In this document: in pieces, positions 15,637 through 24,927 of the stretch
How positions within the stretch are numbered: the first letter of the stretch is position 1
How the letters are laid out: each line of letters begins with the position of its first letter
Assembly: GCF_047729875.1 (NCBI RefSeq)
Contig: NZ_CP159826.1
Coordinates: 558,001 to 622,000 of the forward strand
Origin: Marimicrobium sp913061115
GTDB taxonomy: Bacteria > Pseudomonadota > Gammaproteobacteria > Pseudomonadales > Halieaceae
DNA length: 64,000 nucleotides
Direction: 5' to 3'
Notes under the pieces: model-generated
Database searches by the model: none
The model's input: only the letters and a program-made list of their open reading frames with translations
Told to the model about the DNA's origin: nothing
Translations under genes and position numbers: made by a program

Positions 15637-15732
15637 GCCTTCTCAAGTCCGCCTAGTGCGGGTTATTGACCCTCATGGATATTTTGGTATATTGCTTTCA
15701 AATAAATCACGGAAGATGCTTCTAATGACTAA

Positions 15733-16044
15733 CACTTCCACAGCTTCAGCATCGGCACCAACCTGTCTTACGACGATGCCTTTGACGGACGAGTATCGGC
15801 GGATATCACTTATCGCTTTAGTGGAGCAAGTACAATAGCAAAACGTAAAGACGTTCAACAGCAACATATAATCAATGACTTAACATCAACACTAAGCAAT
15901 CGCGATGTGCGGGTGCACGACTCCGTTAACTACTGCGTTCGTAACGGAGTAGGAGGCATTAACTGCATCCCCGGATGTTTGGTTTCGGTTCCTGTGTGGA
16001 TTAACAATAAACCCTTACCCGTATGTATAGTTGATAGTAAATAA
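15733..16044 (+). pseudogene. Inverse-autotransporter-like barrel, C-terminal fragment
   Basis: The frame after the stop at 15730 begins FHSFSIGTNLSYDDAFDGRV and SADITYRF, matching the last barrel strands of the protein at 12206-13195. A divergent tail follows with NRDVRVHDSVNYC and further Cys residues, ending in SK at the TAA 16042-16044. No start codon and no N-terminal barrel are present. The conserved NRDVRVHD just before the first tail Cys shows that the tail is a homologous, selected segment, not random sequence. Confidence 0.7.
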
Positions 16045-16052
16045 TAAACATG

Positions 16053-16238
16053 CGCTGCGGCCCATAGCCGACGTCCCCCACCTGGCCCCTGTGGTGCGCA
16101 AAAGGGGCTTGTCTGGGTTGTACGTTTAGTGTCTCACTCGACCACAACAACACTGCTCTCAACCCCGCAGCACCGATGCGACCCATCGGAATTCAAGTGT
16201 TATAATCCGCCGCCAATAAACCACGGCAAGCTCTTGTT
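16053..16238 (+). repeat. Upstream repeat shared with 1439-1540 and 2674-2781
   Basis: The first part (16053-16150) is close to 1439-1540. The last part (16136-16238) matches the 5' region of the first LRR gene, including TATAAT at 16202-16207. This links the left edge of the block, the first LRR gene and the third LRR gene as products of segmental duplication. Confidence 0.75.
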
Positions 16239-17657
16239 ATGAAACTAACAGCACCACAGCGCGGCGTACTCGCCTCATTCGCATTCTTGCTTATTTCGAT
16301 GCTATCGGCTCAGACTTTGGCCTTTGATGACGGTCGCTTCCGTTATACCGTTACAAGTGGAACGACTGTTGGAGTAACGGGTGCAACAAGGAGTAACCGA
16401 GACAAAGACTTAGTGATTCCTGCCACAGCTTCGGATGATGGGACAACCTACAGCGTTACGAGCATTGGGGGTTATGCTTTCTACGTCAAGGCCCTCACCA
16501 GCGTGACTATTCCAGACAGCGTTACGAGCATTGGGCAAAATGCTTTCTACAACAACGACCTCACCAGCGTGAACATTCCAAACAGCGTTACGAGCATTGG
16601 GGAGAGTGCTTTCCAAGGCAACACCTTCACCAGTGTGATTATTCCAGACAGCGTTACGAGCATTGGGAAGCGTACTTTCGCCGGAAACTTCCTCACCAGC
16701 GTGACTATTCCAGACAGCGTTACGACCATTGGGGAATATGCTTTCCAGTACAACGCTCTTACCAGCGTGATTATTGGGAACGGCGTTACAACCATTGGGA
16801 AGCGTACTTTCTACAACAACGACCTCACCAGCGTGAACATTCCAGACAGCGTTACGAGCATTGGGGAGAGTGCTTTCGAAACCAACGACCTCACCAGCGT
16901 GACTATTCCAGCCAGCGTTACGAGCATTGGGGGTTCTGCTTTCTACTTCAACGACCTCACCAGCGTGATTATTGGAAACAGCGTTACGACCATTGGGTCC
17001 TTTGCTTTCCAAAACAACGCCCTCACCAGCGTGGTTATTCCAGCCAGCGTTACGAGCATTGGGGAGTTTGTTTTTAACAACAACGCCCTCACCAGCGCGC
17101 ACTTTGGAGGCAACTTTGGTGACTTTCAACTCAACATGTTCGATGTCAATCCCAACCTGACGACGATCACCTACTGTGAAGGGACAACGGGTTGGCCGCA
17201 GGACTTTAGCAATGGCTCGACCACGATCACAGCGACGTCGATAGTTTGCTCGCCACCGGACGCCCCGACCATAGACTCGATAACGCCAGGCGCCGGTCAG
17301 CTTACCGTCGCCTTTACCCCGGGGATTGACAATGGCTCGCCAGCTTCCCGCTACACAGCCTCCTGCCTCCGTGTGGTGGGTTCGGGGCGGATTCGGGTAG
17401 ACGTAGTTGGCCCCACGTCACCTATTACAGTCCCCTCGATGTACAATGGCGACACGTATGAGTGTTTTGTAACAGCGACGAACATTATAGGAACGAGTCC
17501 CGCATCTGCAACGAGTGAACCATTCGTTGTCGGGGGCCCAGACACCGTCGCGCCGCCGTATAGCGCCACGCCTGTCCCAACCAGCCCACTGTGGCTACTG
17601 GGCATCATGGCAGGACTGCTGTCGCTGGTGGGCATTAGGAAACTGCGTAAAGTCTGA
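16239..17657 (+). CDS. BspA-like leucine-rich-repeat surface protein with FN3 domain and sorting signal (paralogue)
   Basis: 472 residues, near-identical to the protein at 2782-4266 over signal peptide, FN3-like domain and C-terminal anchor. Differences are concentrated in the LRR array: one 23-residue unit fewer, and altered repeat faces such as NIPNSVTSIG and TIPASVTSIG. The anchor ends RKLRKV instead of RKLRKA. Its 3' flank differs from the first gene: instead of the CCCGC hairpin it has the GGCTCCTTCGGGGGCC hairpin at 17690-17709. Predicted exported surface protein; target unknown. Confidence 0.85.
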   Translation: MKLTAPQRGVLASFAFLLISMLSAQTLAFDDGRFRYTVTSGTTVGVTGATRSNRDKDLVIPATASDDGTTYSVTSIGGYAFYVKALTSVTIPDSVTSIGQNAFYNNDLTSVNIPNSVTSIGESAFQGNTFTSVIIPDSVTSIGKRTFAGNFLTSVTIPDSVTTIGEYAFQYNALTSVIIGNGVTTIGKRTFYNNDLTSVNIPDSVTSIGESAFETNDLTSVTIPASVTSIGGSAFYFNDLTSVIIGNSVTTIGSFAFQNNALTSVVIPASVTSIGEFVFNNNALTSAHFGGNFGDFQLNMFDVNPNLTTITYCEGTTGWPQDFSNGSTTITATSIVCSPPDAPTIDSITPGAGQLTVAFTPGIDNGSPASRYTASCLRVVGSGRIRVDVVGPTSPITVPSMYNGDTYECFVTATNIIGTSPASATSEPFVVGGPDTVAPPYSATPVPTSPLWLLGIMAGLLSLVGIRKLRKV

Positions 17658-17685
17658 GTAAGCTCGCTCGGCGAATGCAATAAAC

Positions 17686-17716
17686 AGCGGCTCCTTCGGG
17701 GGCCGTTTTGCTGTGA
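17686..17716 (+). terminator. Rho-independent terminator of the third LRR gene
   Basis: CGGCTCC, loop TTCG, GGGGCCG, then TTTTG. The same hairpin occurs at 1410-1430 without a gene in front of it. Confidence 0.7.
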
Positions 17717-17886
17717 GGTGTTCCTACGCTAAAAGCGATATAAGAGTGGAGAATTACTTAGCATCATTAGCACAGCGGACCGACGACAACGATGGCTATT
17801 ATGTCGAAATCAGTGGTGTGGACTCCATCATCGGCAATCCAATCAGAGTGGAATGGAAGCCGATGAGCGATAAAATGAGAGCGTAA
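17707..17886 (+). pseudogene. C-terminal fragment of an unidentified gene
   Basis: The open frame ending at TAA 17884-17886 encodes VENYLASLAQRTDDNDGYYV and EISGVDSIIGNPIRVEWKPM. It looks protein-like but starts inside the terminator region of the LRR gene, without a start codon. Family unknown. Confidence 0.35.
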
Positions 17887-18109
17887 TGCCACGAGTTTAG
17901 GCGCAGGATGTTATTCATCAACATTGCCACAGGAGCCACTGCCAGCTTTTTGCAGGAGATGCCAGAAGAACTCCGAGACCACAAGAAGATCACCACCGAG
18001 CTCATGGAGATTCCACAGGACTGGATCGAGCAGATACCAGACCACTTGAATAAGGCGCCGTTGCAACAACCACTGAAACGACTAACGGAGGAGGTTGTAT
18101 CCTTGTCGC

Positions 18110-18310
18110 GAAGGTGAGCCAGGGGCCTATCGAGGATGTTCTGATCCTCAATGCAAGCGATGACGTTGCCGGATTCACCGCAATGACCACAAACCTCGAT
18201 ATCGATATTGAATACGCGCTTGAGTCGGTCGGCCCCAGACCTTGCGACGTTTTGGTCAGCGGGTGAGCGAACTTTAGTACCCGTGATTCCGTGGACACCG
18301 CTGCAGCGCG
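18110..18310 (-). pseudogene. IS91-family transposase, degenerate C-terminal fragment
   Basis: A minus-strand frame reads RLKRVFNIDIEVCGHCGE, then NVIACIEDQNILDRPLAHL. This matches the region near the C-terminus of IS91-type transposases (RLKRVF.IDIE.C..CGG...IIA.IEDP.VI..IL.HL). A short VHGITGTKVR upstream recalls the HGVFAPN.K.R motif, with the sequence between deleted. No Y2 catalytic region is present. Confidence 0.6.
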
Positions 18311-18381
18311 CTCTAGCCTCACTAGCGAGAAGGCCCGGTCGTGCAAAAAAACTTACCCTGACGCGCTAAATAATGTTGCGA

Positions 18382-18405
18382 ATGAGAATGAGAATGTTTA
18401 TCATT
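18382..18405 (+). promoter_or_regulatory. Fur box upstream of the DUF4856-imelysin-TonB receptor operon
   Basis: AATGAGAATGAGAATGTTTA followed by TCATT contains TGAGAAT-G-TTTATCA at 18389-18403, a good fit to the 7-1-7 Fur site, with an overlapping second half-site at 18383. It lies about 90 bases before the first start codon. Iron-replete repression is expected. Confidence 0.8.
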
Positions 18406-18493
18406 AGCGCCAGTGTCGACAAAAGTGAACCGGGGAGGCCCCGGTCGCCGGCAAACAACGCGCTTGTATTAATCATTTAGCTAGGAGCACCAC

Positions 18494-20146
18494 ATGAATA
18501 GTCAACGCCTTTTTGGCCTAAGCCTGATCTTCATCAGCGCACTGTCACTCTCAGCTTGTGGTGGCGGTGGGGGTAACAATGATGAACCCTTTATCAACCC
18601 CATTGAACCGGTAGATCCGGTCGCTCCCCCAGTTGTTGACACAGACAATGACACCATACCAGACGTAACTGACAACTGTGTCAACGATCCCAATACCGAC
18701 CAGGCTGACGCCGACGTGAACGGTGAAGGCGATGTTTGTGACCCTATGCCGACTAACTATGCCTTTGAAAACGCCAATGGCGCCAGCACGGTGTCGTACA
18801 CGGGGCAGACCGCTCGTCAGATACTGCTCAGTGACCTGGTCACCAAGCTGAATTCACTTGAGCGCAGTGCAGACAATGTGCCTGCACAAGTGGCCAATGA
18901 TCTCAACTTCTATATCTGTCTAGATGCTGACATTCGCGACGCAGACTATCCACCGACTTTTAAGCTTTCTGACGATGGGCTGATGATTGGCAACAGCACC
19001 ATGGAGGCCAATGATAGGCTGGTCCCAGCGGATGTATCCAGCGGCAAGAGAATTTGTAATAAGATCGCGGGTGAAGATAAAGCGGATCATATTTTGGGCG
19101 GTGAGTTTTTTGGCGGAACCGCCGCAACGCCGCTGCTGCAGATTAATGAGTGGGTGGCTCTAGTCGCAGAGGAATCTGCCGACACCACCGACACCATTTC
19201 TACCGCCACGGGAACGGCTAATATCGGAACTCCGTCAATTTCTGAAGATGGTCGGAACTACCGTCAGCTTCTTCAGAAATTTATCTTAGGCGCACTGACG
19301 TTTTCTCAGGGAACCGCGGATTACTGGAGCATTGATTATGGCTCCGATAGCAATCTGACATTGGCTGAGGGTAAGACTTATTCCGAGGGCGCCCACGACT
19401 ATGATGAGTCCGTTGGTTACTTTGGTATGTCACGGGCCTACGGTATAATGTCTGATGCAGAGATCAAAGACCCCGGTTATGCAGATAATATCGTGGTTGA
19501 TGGGCTGATTGATGTCCGCAGCGAATACAACTTCGGCAATTCGCAAAACTGTGCGAAGCGAGACTTAGGCTCGGCGGACAATGCAAATCCCACGAACTTT
19601 ACAGGGGAAGTCGTCAACGCAATCATCATAGGCCGTCAAATCCTGAATAATGCGCAAGCTGATGCAACGGAAACATCACCGGGCAGCTTGAGTCCTGACG
19701 CGGCAGCAGCGCTGGCAGTGCAGATCGAGATCGCCGCACTGACGTGGGAAAAGTGCATCGCCGCCACGGTAGTGCACTATATCAACGACGTACAAGGCGA
19801 TATGGCCAATTTCGTTGGTGATGAGTTCGCAGACTTGGATAATTTCAAGGATCTGGCCAAACACTGGAGCGAAGGGACTGGTTTTGCACTGGGCTTGCAG
19901 TTCAGCCCGTTCTCACCTTTTCGTGACGCAAGTGTCCCAGGCATCGATGTGAATTCCTTGAAAACGATACTTCAACTATTGGGGACAGCCCCGGTGCTGG
20001 CCGACGGTACGCAAAACGGTCTATTGTTCAATGGAGCCAGCAGTCCTGCTGCGGCCCGGGAGGACTATCTGGCAAACTTGAATCAAGCTCGCGATATACT
20101 CCAAAAAGCGTACGGGTTCGATGCTACAAACGTTGCTAATTGGTAA
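18494..20146 (+). CDS. DUF4856 lipoprotein, iron-regulated
   Basis: 550 residues. Lipoprotein signal with lipobox LSAC (Cys22) followed by a Gly stretch, then a thrombospondin-type-3/calcium-binding-like segment (DTDNDTIPDVTDNC, about 52-82), then a DUF4856 domain with YDESVGYFGMSRAYG and LAKHWSEGTGFALGLQFSP. DUF4856 proteins typically accompany imelysins and TonB receptors; the exact job is unknown, probably periplasmic or outer-membrane iron handling. Start ATG with TAGGAG 7 bases upstream. First gene of a Fur-box operon with the next three genes. Two weak hairpins in the 20150-20255 gap may attenuate downstream expression. Confidence 0.75.
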   Translation: MNSQRLFGLSLIFISALSLSACGGGGGNNDEPFINPIEPVDPVAPPVVDTDNDTIPDVTDNCVNDPNTDQADADVNGEGDVCDPMPTNYAFENANGASTVSYTGQTARQILLSDLVTKLNSLERSADNVPAQVANDLNFYICLDADIRDADYPPTFKLSDDGLMIGNSTMEANDRLVPADVSSGKRICNKIAGEDKADHILGGEFFGGTAATPLLQINEWVALVAEESADTTDTISTATGTANIGTPSISEDGRNYRQLLQKFILGALTFSQGTADYWSIDYGSDSNLTLAEGKTYSEGAHDYDESVGYFGMSRAYGIMSDAEIKDPGYADNIVVDGLIDVRSEYNFGNSQNCAKRDLGSADNANPTNFTGEVVNAIIIGRQILNNAQADATETSPGSLSPDAAAALAVQIEIAALTWEKCIAATVVHYINDVQGDMANFVGDEFADLDNFKDLAKHWSEGTGFALGLQFSPFSPFRDASVPGIDVNSLKTILQLLGTAPVLADGTQNGLLFNGASSPAAAREDYLANLNQARDILQKAYGFDATNVANW

Positions 20147-20275
20147 GTCTGTGGAGCAGTCTTTAAGTAGGCTGCTCTTTCACTAGCAGGAGATCGGTTC
20201 TCCTGTCATTCGCTGCGGCGAAACTTCAGGCGCGAAAGCGCCTTTCTTGCGATCTAAAAGAGGGTATTCCACACC

Positions 20276-21526
20276 ATGTCTTTCTGTATCAGAGCAACGC
20301 TTCTAACGGTATTCCTGGCACTTCCACTGGTGGGTTGCGTGGATGGCAGCACTGGCGGCTCCGAGTCTGACAATTTTGACGCGGACGCCTTTGACTTCAC
20401 TGCCATGTTTGCCAACTATGCCGACAACATTATTTTGCCGAACTACGAAGCCGTAACAACACTGGCGACAGATATCGGGGCCGAATCTGGACCGATCTCA
20501 ACCTATTGTCAGAGCATCGGCACCGCGAATGAGAGTGCCGCTGTTGGCGCAGCCAAGAACGCTTGGGACGACTTGATGCTGGCAATCCAGCAGACGGAAA
20601 TGCATATCATTGGACCGGCAGCCAGCAATGATAACGCGTCGCAAAACCGTCTCAACTCCTTCGCCACCGGCAGCCTCAGTCTGTGCGGTGTGGACCAGTC
20701 GGTGGTGCAATCGGCGGAAAACGCCGGATTCGATATTGAAAGTAAAACCGTCCGCCAGCGCGGCATTGGTGCTTTAGAATATCTGCTGTTCAACCCAGAC
20801 CTGGCACAAAACTGCCCCAGCCAGATCGTTGAAACAGCCGATTGGGACAGCCGGCCCGCTGAACAGCGCCAATTATTGCGCTGTGAGTACGCCATCGTCG
20901 TCGCGACGGATATTGCTAACACCGCTGCAGGGCTGCGAGACGCTTGGTCTAGCGATGACGGCGATTACCGCAGCACCTTCATCAACCCGGCGAATACGGT
21001 CGACAGTCTCGAAGCACTGTCTGACGGGCTTTTCTATCTCGATTACGGTGTCGCGGATCTCAAATTGGCTATTCCCACTGGCATCAGCGATGAGTGTCTC
21101 GCGTTGTCTTGCCCTCAGAGCGTGGAGTCACCGTACAGTCAATACTCACTGGACAGTATCAAAGCAAACTTACAGTCCTTTAATATTTTGATGACGGGCG
21201 GATCCGGCCTGGGCTTCGACGACCTTATCGACGATGCCGGAGTGCCTGCGCTTAACCAGCGCTTTGCAGATAATACTGCGGCAGCCATTGCCTTGATCGA
21301 CACTGCCTCTGAGTCACTTTTTGAACAGGCGACGGCAATCGATTCCAGCGCCGCGGAAATGGAGTGCATGAATGACTACTTAAACGCTAACCCGAGTTCA
21401 CCGGGGCGTTTTTCTGCGTGTACTCTTCTAGGCGCGATCAAGCTGATTGTCGACGACCTGAAAGTGGGCTTTGTGGCCGTGATTGATGTGGACTTGCCCG
21501 ACAGGGCCCAGTCCGATAACGACTGA
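20276..21526 (+). CDS. Imelysin-family lipoprotein
   Basis: 416 residues. Lipobox VGC (Cys21) after a hydrophobic signal. The imelysin fold is indicated by QQTEMHIIGPA (position of the family's conserved GxHxxE region, here altered) and GIGALEYLLFN, a very characteristic motif of this family. Further helices include CEYAIVVATDIANTAAGLRDAW. Imelysins are iron-regulated, EfeO-related periplasmic proteins that take part in iron acquisition by a mechanism still unclear. Located 130 bases after the DUF4856 gene and 11 bases before the TonB receptor gene. Confidence 0.85.
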   Translation: MSFCIRATLLTVFLALPLVGCVDGSTGGSESDNFDADAFDFTAMFANYADNIILPNYEAVTTLATDIGAESGPISTYCQSIGTANESAAVGAAKNAWDDLMLAIQQTEMHIIGPAASNDNASQNRLNSFATGSLSLCGVDQSVVQSAENAGFDIESKTVRQRGIGALEYLLFNPDLAQNCPSQIVETADWDSRPAEQRQLLRCEYAIVVATDIANTAAGLRDAWSSDDGDYRSTFINPANTVDSLEALSDGLFYLDYGVADLKLAIPTGISDECLALSCPQSVESPYSQYSLDSIKANLQSFNILMTGGSGLGFDDLIDDAGVPALNQRFADNTAAAIALIDTASESLFEQATAIDSSAAEMECMNDYLNANPSSPGRFSACTLLGAIKLIVDDLKVGFVAVIDVDLPDRAQSDND

Positions 21527-21537
21527 GAGGAAATAAC

Positions 21538-23727
21538 GTGAAACATATCATCAAAAGTCTGTCTGCTGTGCTTGTGCTGGGTGCTGTGGATGTCATAGCG
21601 GCCGATGGCCAGAGCGACGACGCATTCGACAAGCAATTTATGGAGGAAGTCATCGTGTCGGGCGGCAAGGAGGGTGCTCGCACCATGTCCGGCTCCGCGT
21701 ATGTGCTGGACAAGGCAGACCTAGAACAATTTGACTTTTCCGATCTGAACAAGGTGCTGTCAACGATACCTGGCGTCTACATCCGTCAGGAGGACGGCTT
21801 CGGATTGCGTCCCAATATTGGTCTGCGTGGCGTCACCAGTGAACGCAGCCAAAAAATTACCCTGATGGAGGACGGCATCCTGATTACGCCGGCGCCATAC
21901 TCGGCCCCGGCAGCTTACTACATGCCCAATGTGAGCCGTATGAGCACACTCGAGGTTGTCAAAGGACCGGCGACTATTAAGTACGGTCCGAATAATGTGG
22001 GAGGCTCTGTCAATCTGGTAACGCCTGCGATTCCCGATGAACAAACGGGCTTTGTCGATCTGGGCGCCGGCAGCGATGGCTATGAGAAGTATCAGGCTTT
22101 TTTTGGTGACCGGATCGGTGATTTTGGCTATTGGATTGACGGACTGCGCTTTGGCAGCGACGGTTTTAAGGAGTTGGATACGGGCGGGGACACGGGGTTT
22201 GAGCGCAACGACATTAACGTCAAATTGCAGTGGGTGCCGGACGACTTTTTAGGGGTGCCACAGCGCTTTATCTTGAAAGCGGGCTACGCTGATGAGAATT
22301 CCGATGAGACTTATCTCGGCCTGACGCAGCAGGATTTTGACAACAACCCACTGCGCCGCTATGCCGCCAGTCAACGGGACAATTTCGACTCAGAACACCG
22401 TCTAGTGAATCTGGACCACGGTTTGTATTTGACCGAATCGCTGACGATTGGCACCCAGATCTATTGGAACCATTTCAAGCGATCCTGGAACAAGCTGGAC
22501 GGTTTTGTGGAAGGGCCCAGTCTGAACGACATCTTGGAGCAGCCAGATCTATTCCCGCGTCAGATCGATATTATACGTGGTGACATAAACTCTAATCCGG
22601 TGGCCACCGACACGCTGGGGGTTACCGACAATGACCGCGAGTATGAATCTGCAGGCATTCAGATGGCGGCCGACTATACCGTCGATTATGGCGAGTTTGC
22701 ACACAACGTTGAAGTGGGTTTGCGCTATCACTACGACTCCATCGATCGCGACCACTTGTCTCGCAGTTACCTAATGAGCGACAGCGACATGGTCAGTGAC
22801 GGGATTGAGCGCGGCAACAAAACGCTTAACGACGCTCACACTGATGCTGTCGCCACTTATTTACGCGATACCGTGGACTGGCGAGACTGGAAGTTCAATG
22901 CGGGGATTCGGTATGAGTATATCGATAGTCACTTCAATGATGAACTGAACAACCGTCAGAGCCGCAATTCTCAATCTCTATTAGCACCGGGCGCAGGAGT
23001 GTTCTGGCAGTATACCGATCAGCTTGGTTTTCTGTTGGGCATCAATAAGGGCTTTTCACCCACTGGGGCTTCTGCCTCGAGTAATGTGGATGCAGAAGAG
23101 GCGATTAACTTCGAATATGGCCTGCGCTACGACACCGAAGTGCTGCAGGCGCAGGTGATTGGTTTCTTTAGTGACTACGACAATCTTATCGGGCGTTGCC
23201 GTGCCAGTGACAGCGGCTGTGAAGTCGGTGAGGAATTTAACGGTGGTGAAGTACAGATTGCCGGTCTTGAGGTGTATGGCAATTATCTTGTCAACGCAGG
23301 CGGAGCCGTCGAGTTTCCGATCAATGTCAGCTACACCCATACGGAATCCTCGTTTCAGACGTCGTTCGACTCCAGCTTCTCCCAATGGGGGAATGTCAAA
23401 CAGGGCGATGCGCTGCCTTATCTGCCTGAAAACATCGGCCGGATACAGTTTGGTGCCGAGGCTGCGCGATGGGAGGCTTTCGCTGCAGTGAGTTATCAGG
23501 GCGAGATGAGGGATAAAGCCGGGCGAGGTAGCTTTGATGACGTCATCCATACAGATGAGTACACAACCCTCGACCTGTCCGTCTTGTGGCGGCCCTCCGA
23601 CGCCTGGTTGGTGCAGTTCACTGTTGACAATGTCACTGAGGAAGAAGCCATCGTCTCTTGGCGACCTTTTGGCGCGCGCCCCAATTCTCCACGTCTTTAT
23701 CGGGGCCGTGTGAGGTATACGTTCTAA
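21538..23727 (+). CDS. TonB-dependent receptor, FecA-like (ferric siderophore/citrate type)
   Basis: 729 residues. Signal peptide, TonB-box-like MEEVIVSGG at about 39, a plug domain with LRPNIGLRGVTSERSQKITL, then LMEDGILITPAPYSAPAAYY and VKGPATIKYGPNNVGGSVNL (the FecA-type plug pattern), then a 22-strand barrel ending in RLYRGRVRYTF with the terminal aromatic residue. No N-terminal signalling (STN) domain, so it is not part of a FecIR surface-signalling system. Start is GTG at 21538 with GAGAGGAAA upstream, 11 bases after the imelysin stop. Probably imports a ferric chelate; ligand not determinable. Confidence 0.9.
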   Translation: MKHIIKSLSAVLVLGAVDVIAADGQSDDAFDKQFMEEVIVSGGKEGARTMSGSAYVLDKADLEQFDFSDLNKVLSTIPGVYIRQEDGFGLRPNIGLRGVTSERSQKITLMEDGILITPAPYSAPAAYYMPNVSRMSTLEVVKGPATIKYGPNNVGGSVNLVTPAIPDEQTGFVDLGAGSDGYEKYQAFFGDRIGDFGYWIDGLRFGSDGFKELDTGGDTGFERNDINVKLQWVPDDFLGVPQRFILKAGYADENSDETYLGLTQQDFDNNPLRRYAASQRDNFDSEHRLVNLDHGLYLTESLTIGTQIYWNHFKRSWNKLDGFVEGPSLNDILEQPDLFPRQIDIIRGDINSNPVATDTLGVTDNDREYESAGIQMAADYTVDYGEFAHNVEVGLRYHYDSIDRDHLSRSYLMSDSDMVSDGIERGNKTLNDAHTDAVATYLRDTVDWRDWKFNAGIRYEYIDSHFNDELNNRQSRNSQSLLAPGAGVFWQYTDQLGFLLGINKGFSPTGASASSNVDAEEAINFEYGLRYDTEVLQAQVIGFFSDYDNLIGRCRASDSGCEVGEEFNGGEVQIAGLEVYGNYLVNAGGAVEFPINVSYTHTESSFQTSFDSSFSQWGNVKQGDALPYLPENIGRIQFGAEAARWEAFAAVSYQGEMRDKAGRGSFDDVIHTDEYTTLDLSVLWRPSDAWLVQFTVDNVTEEEAIVSWRPFGARPNSPRLYRGRVRYTF

Positions 23728-23746
23728 TGCAGCGCAGACTGTCGCT

Positions 23747-24685
23747 ATGATTGAGCTGGCAGACCTTTTTATAGCGCCGTTGCAGGGGCCAGTGGATCCA
23801 AGCAAACGCCTGTTTTGGATGTTCTTACTCAGCTCTATACTGATGGCATCGCTGGCGGTGAGTTGGCGTAACCGACAGTTTAATCTAGCGCGTCAGGTGT
23901 CTGCACTTTTTTCTAAGCAGTATTGGTTGCATCGATCCAACCTTACCGATGCCGGTCTGCTGCTGTTGAATCATGCGTTACATATCCTGCTAATCATTCC
24001 TCTGGTAGGCAGCTATTTGGCGGGCACGGTGGCTGTGGGTAGCGTGATGCAAAGCCAGTTCGGCGATGCGCCAGACTTGCCGGGGTCCACACTTGCGGTG
24101 GGGATAGCCTACACACTGGTGTTATTTTTAATGGAAGACCTGAGCCGCTTCGGTCTGCACCGAGCATTCCATCGGTTTCCCTTGCTATGGCACTTTCATC
24201 GCACGCACCACAGCGCCACGAATCTCACACCACTCACGGTGCACCGCGTACACCCCGTGGAATCCTGCGCCTATTTTTTTCGCGGTTTCATTGTTTTCAG
24301 CGGGGTCAGTGGCTTATTTCTGTACCTGTTCGGCGGTCGCCTCAGCGGTATCGACATACTAGGCGTAGACTGTCTTGGCTTCCTGTTCAACTTTTTTGGT
24401 GCCAATTTGCGGCACACCCCGATCTGGCTGGGGTTTGGCCGACTGGAGCGGCTCCTCATCAGTCCGGCACAACACCAAATTCACCACAGCGTTGCGTCGC
24501 ACCACCGGGGCAAAAACCTCGGCAGCTGCCTGTCTATCTGGGATCGACTCAGCGGTAGTTGGTTGGCTTCCGGTGCCTATCAGCAACTCGAATTTGGGCT
24601 GAGCCCACAAGCCGATATTGAGACTGCGCGCGAGGATAGGGCGCTGGGCTATCGTTTGCCGGCTCGTCTGACGGTGCCTTCTTAA
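23747..24685 (+). CDS. Sterol desaturase/fatty acid hydroxylase family protein
   Basis: 312 residues with about four membrane helices and the di-iron His clusters of the superfamily: HRAFHRF, WHFHRTHHS, and HQIHHSVASHH near residues 238-248. Such enzymes hydroxylate or desaturate lipid substrates using a non-heme di-iron centre. It is 19 bases after the TonB receptor gene and so probably in the same Fur-controlled unit. Whether the link to iron is functional (a lipid modification of a siderophore or envelope lipid) or incidental cannot be told. Confidence 0.85.
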   Translation: MIELADLFIAPLQGPVDPSKRLFWMFLLSSILMASLAVSWRNRQFNLARQVSALFSKQYWLHRSNLTDAGLLLLNHALHILLIIPLVGSYLAGTVAVGSVMQSQFGDAPDLPGSTLAVGIAYTLVLFLMEDLSRFGLHRAFHRFPLLWHFHRTHHSATNLTPLTVHRVHPVESCAYFFRGFIVFSGVSGLFLYLFGGRLSGIDILGVDCLGFLFNFFGANLRHTPIWLGFGRLERLLISPAQHQIHHSVASHHRGKNLGSCLSIWDRLSGSWLASGAYQQLEFGLSPQADIETAREDRALGYRLPARLTVPS

Positions 24686-24884
24686 TTGGGTTGAGCCTTT
24701 ACTATCCTGTAGTCTAAGATTGATCATCCAATCAGAGGCTAGGCATCGATATCAATGTGTCACTGAGAGACGCCGCCGCCCGCGTCACGACGGGTAATGG
24801 CAAGAAGAACGCAATAAGGCCTGCGGTATGATCGGCGCAGGTTGTACTTGATGAGTGCAATGGGCACTTGCTTCCGGTCTTCAA

Positions 24885-24906
24885 ATGAGAATAATTGGCA
24901 TTCTCA
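24885..24906 (+). promoter_or_regulatory. Fur box upstream of the ferric iron ABC importer
   Basis: TGAGAAT (24886-24892) and its perfect inverse ATTCTCA (24900-24906) separated by 7 bases; the inner part also fits the 7-1-7 pattern. It ends 21 bases before the start codon of the binding-protein gene. Confidence 0.75.
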
Positions 24907-24927
24907 AAAAACCAAGGACGTTCCACT

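Noticed and set aside
1285..17716. Integron cassette array with attC sites
   Set aside because: The repeated element is a coding 3' end plus simple terminator, without the attC core GTTRRRY/RYYYAAC pairs, and no intI-like gene is present.
18427..18452. Hairpin CCGGGG-AGG-CCCCGG in the leader of the DUF4856 gene as a riboswitch
   Set aside because: A single GC hairpin without an aptamer-like architecture or T run; it may only stabilise the leader.
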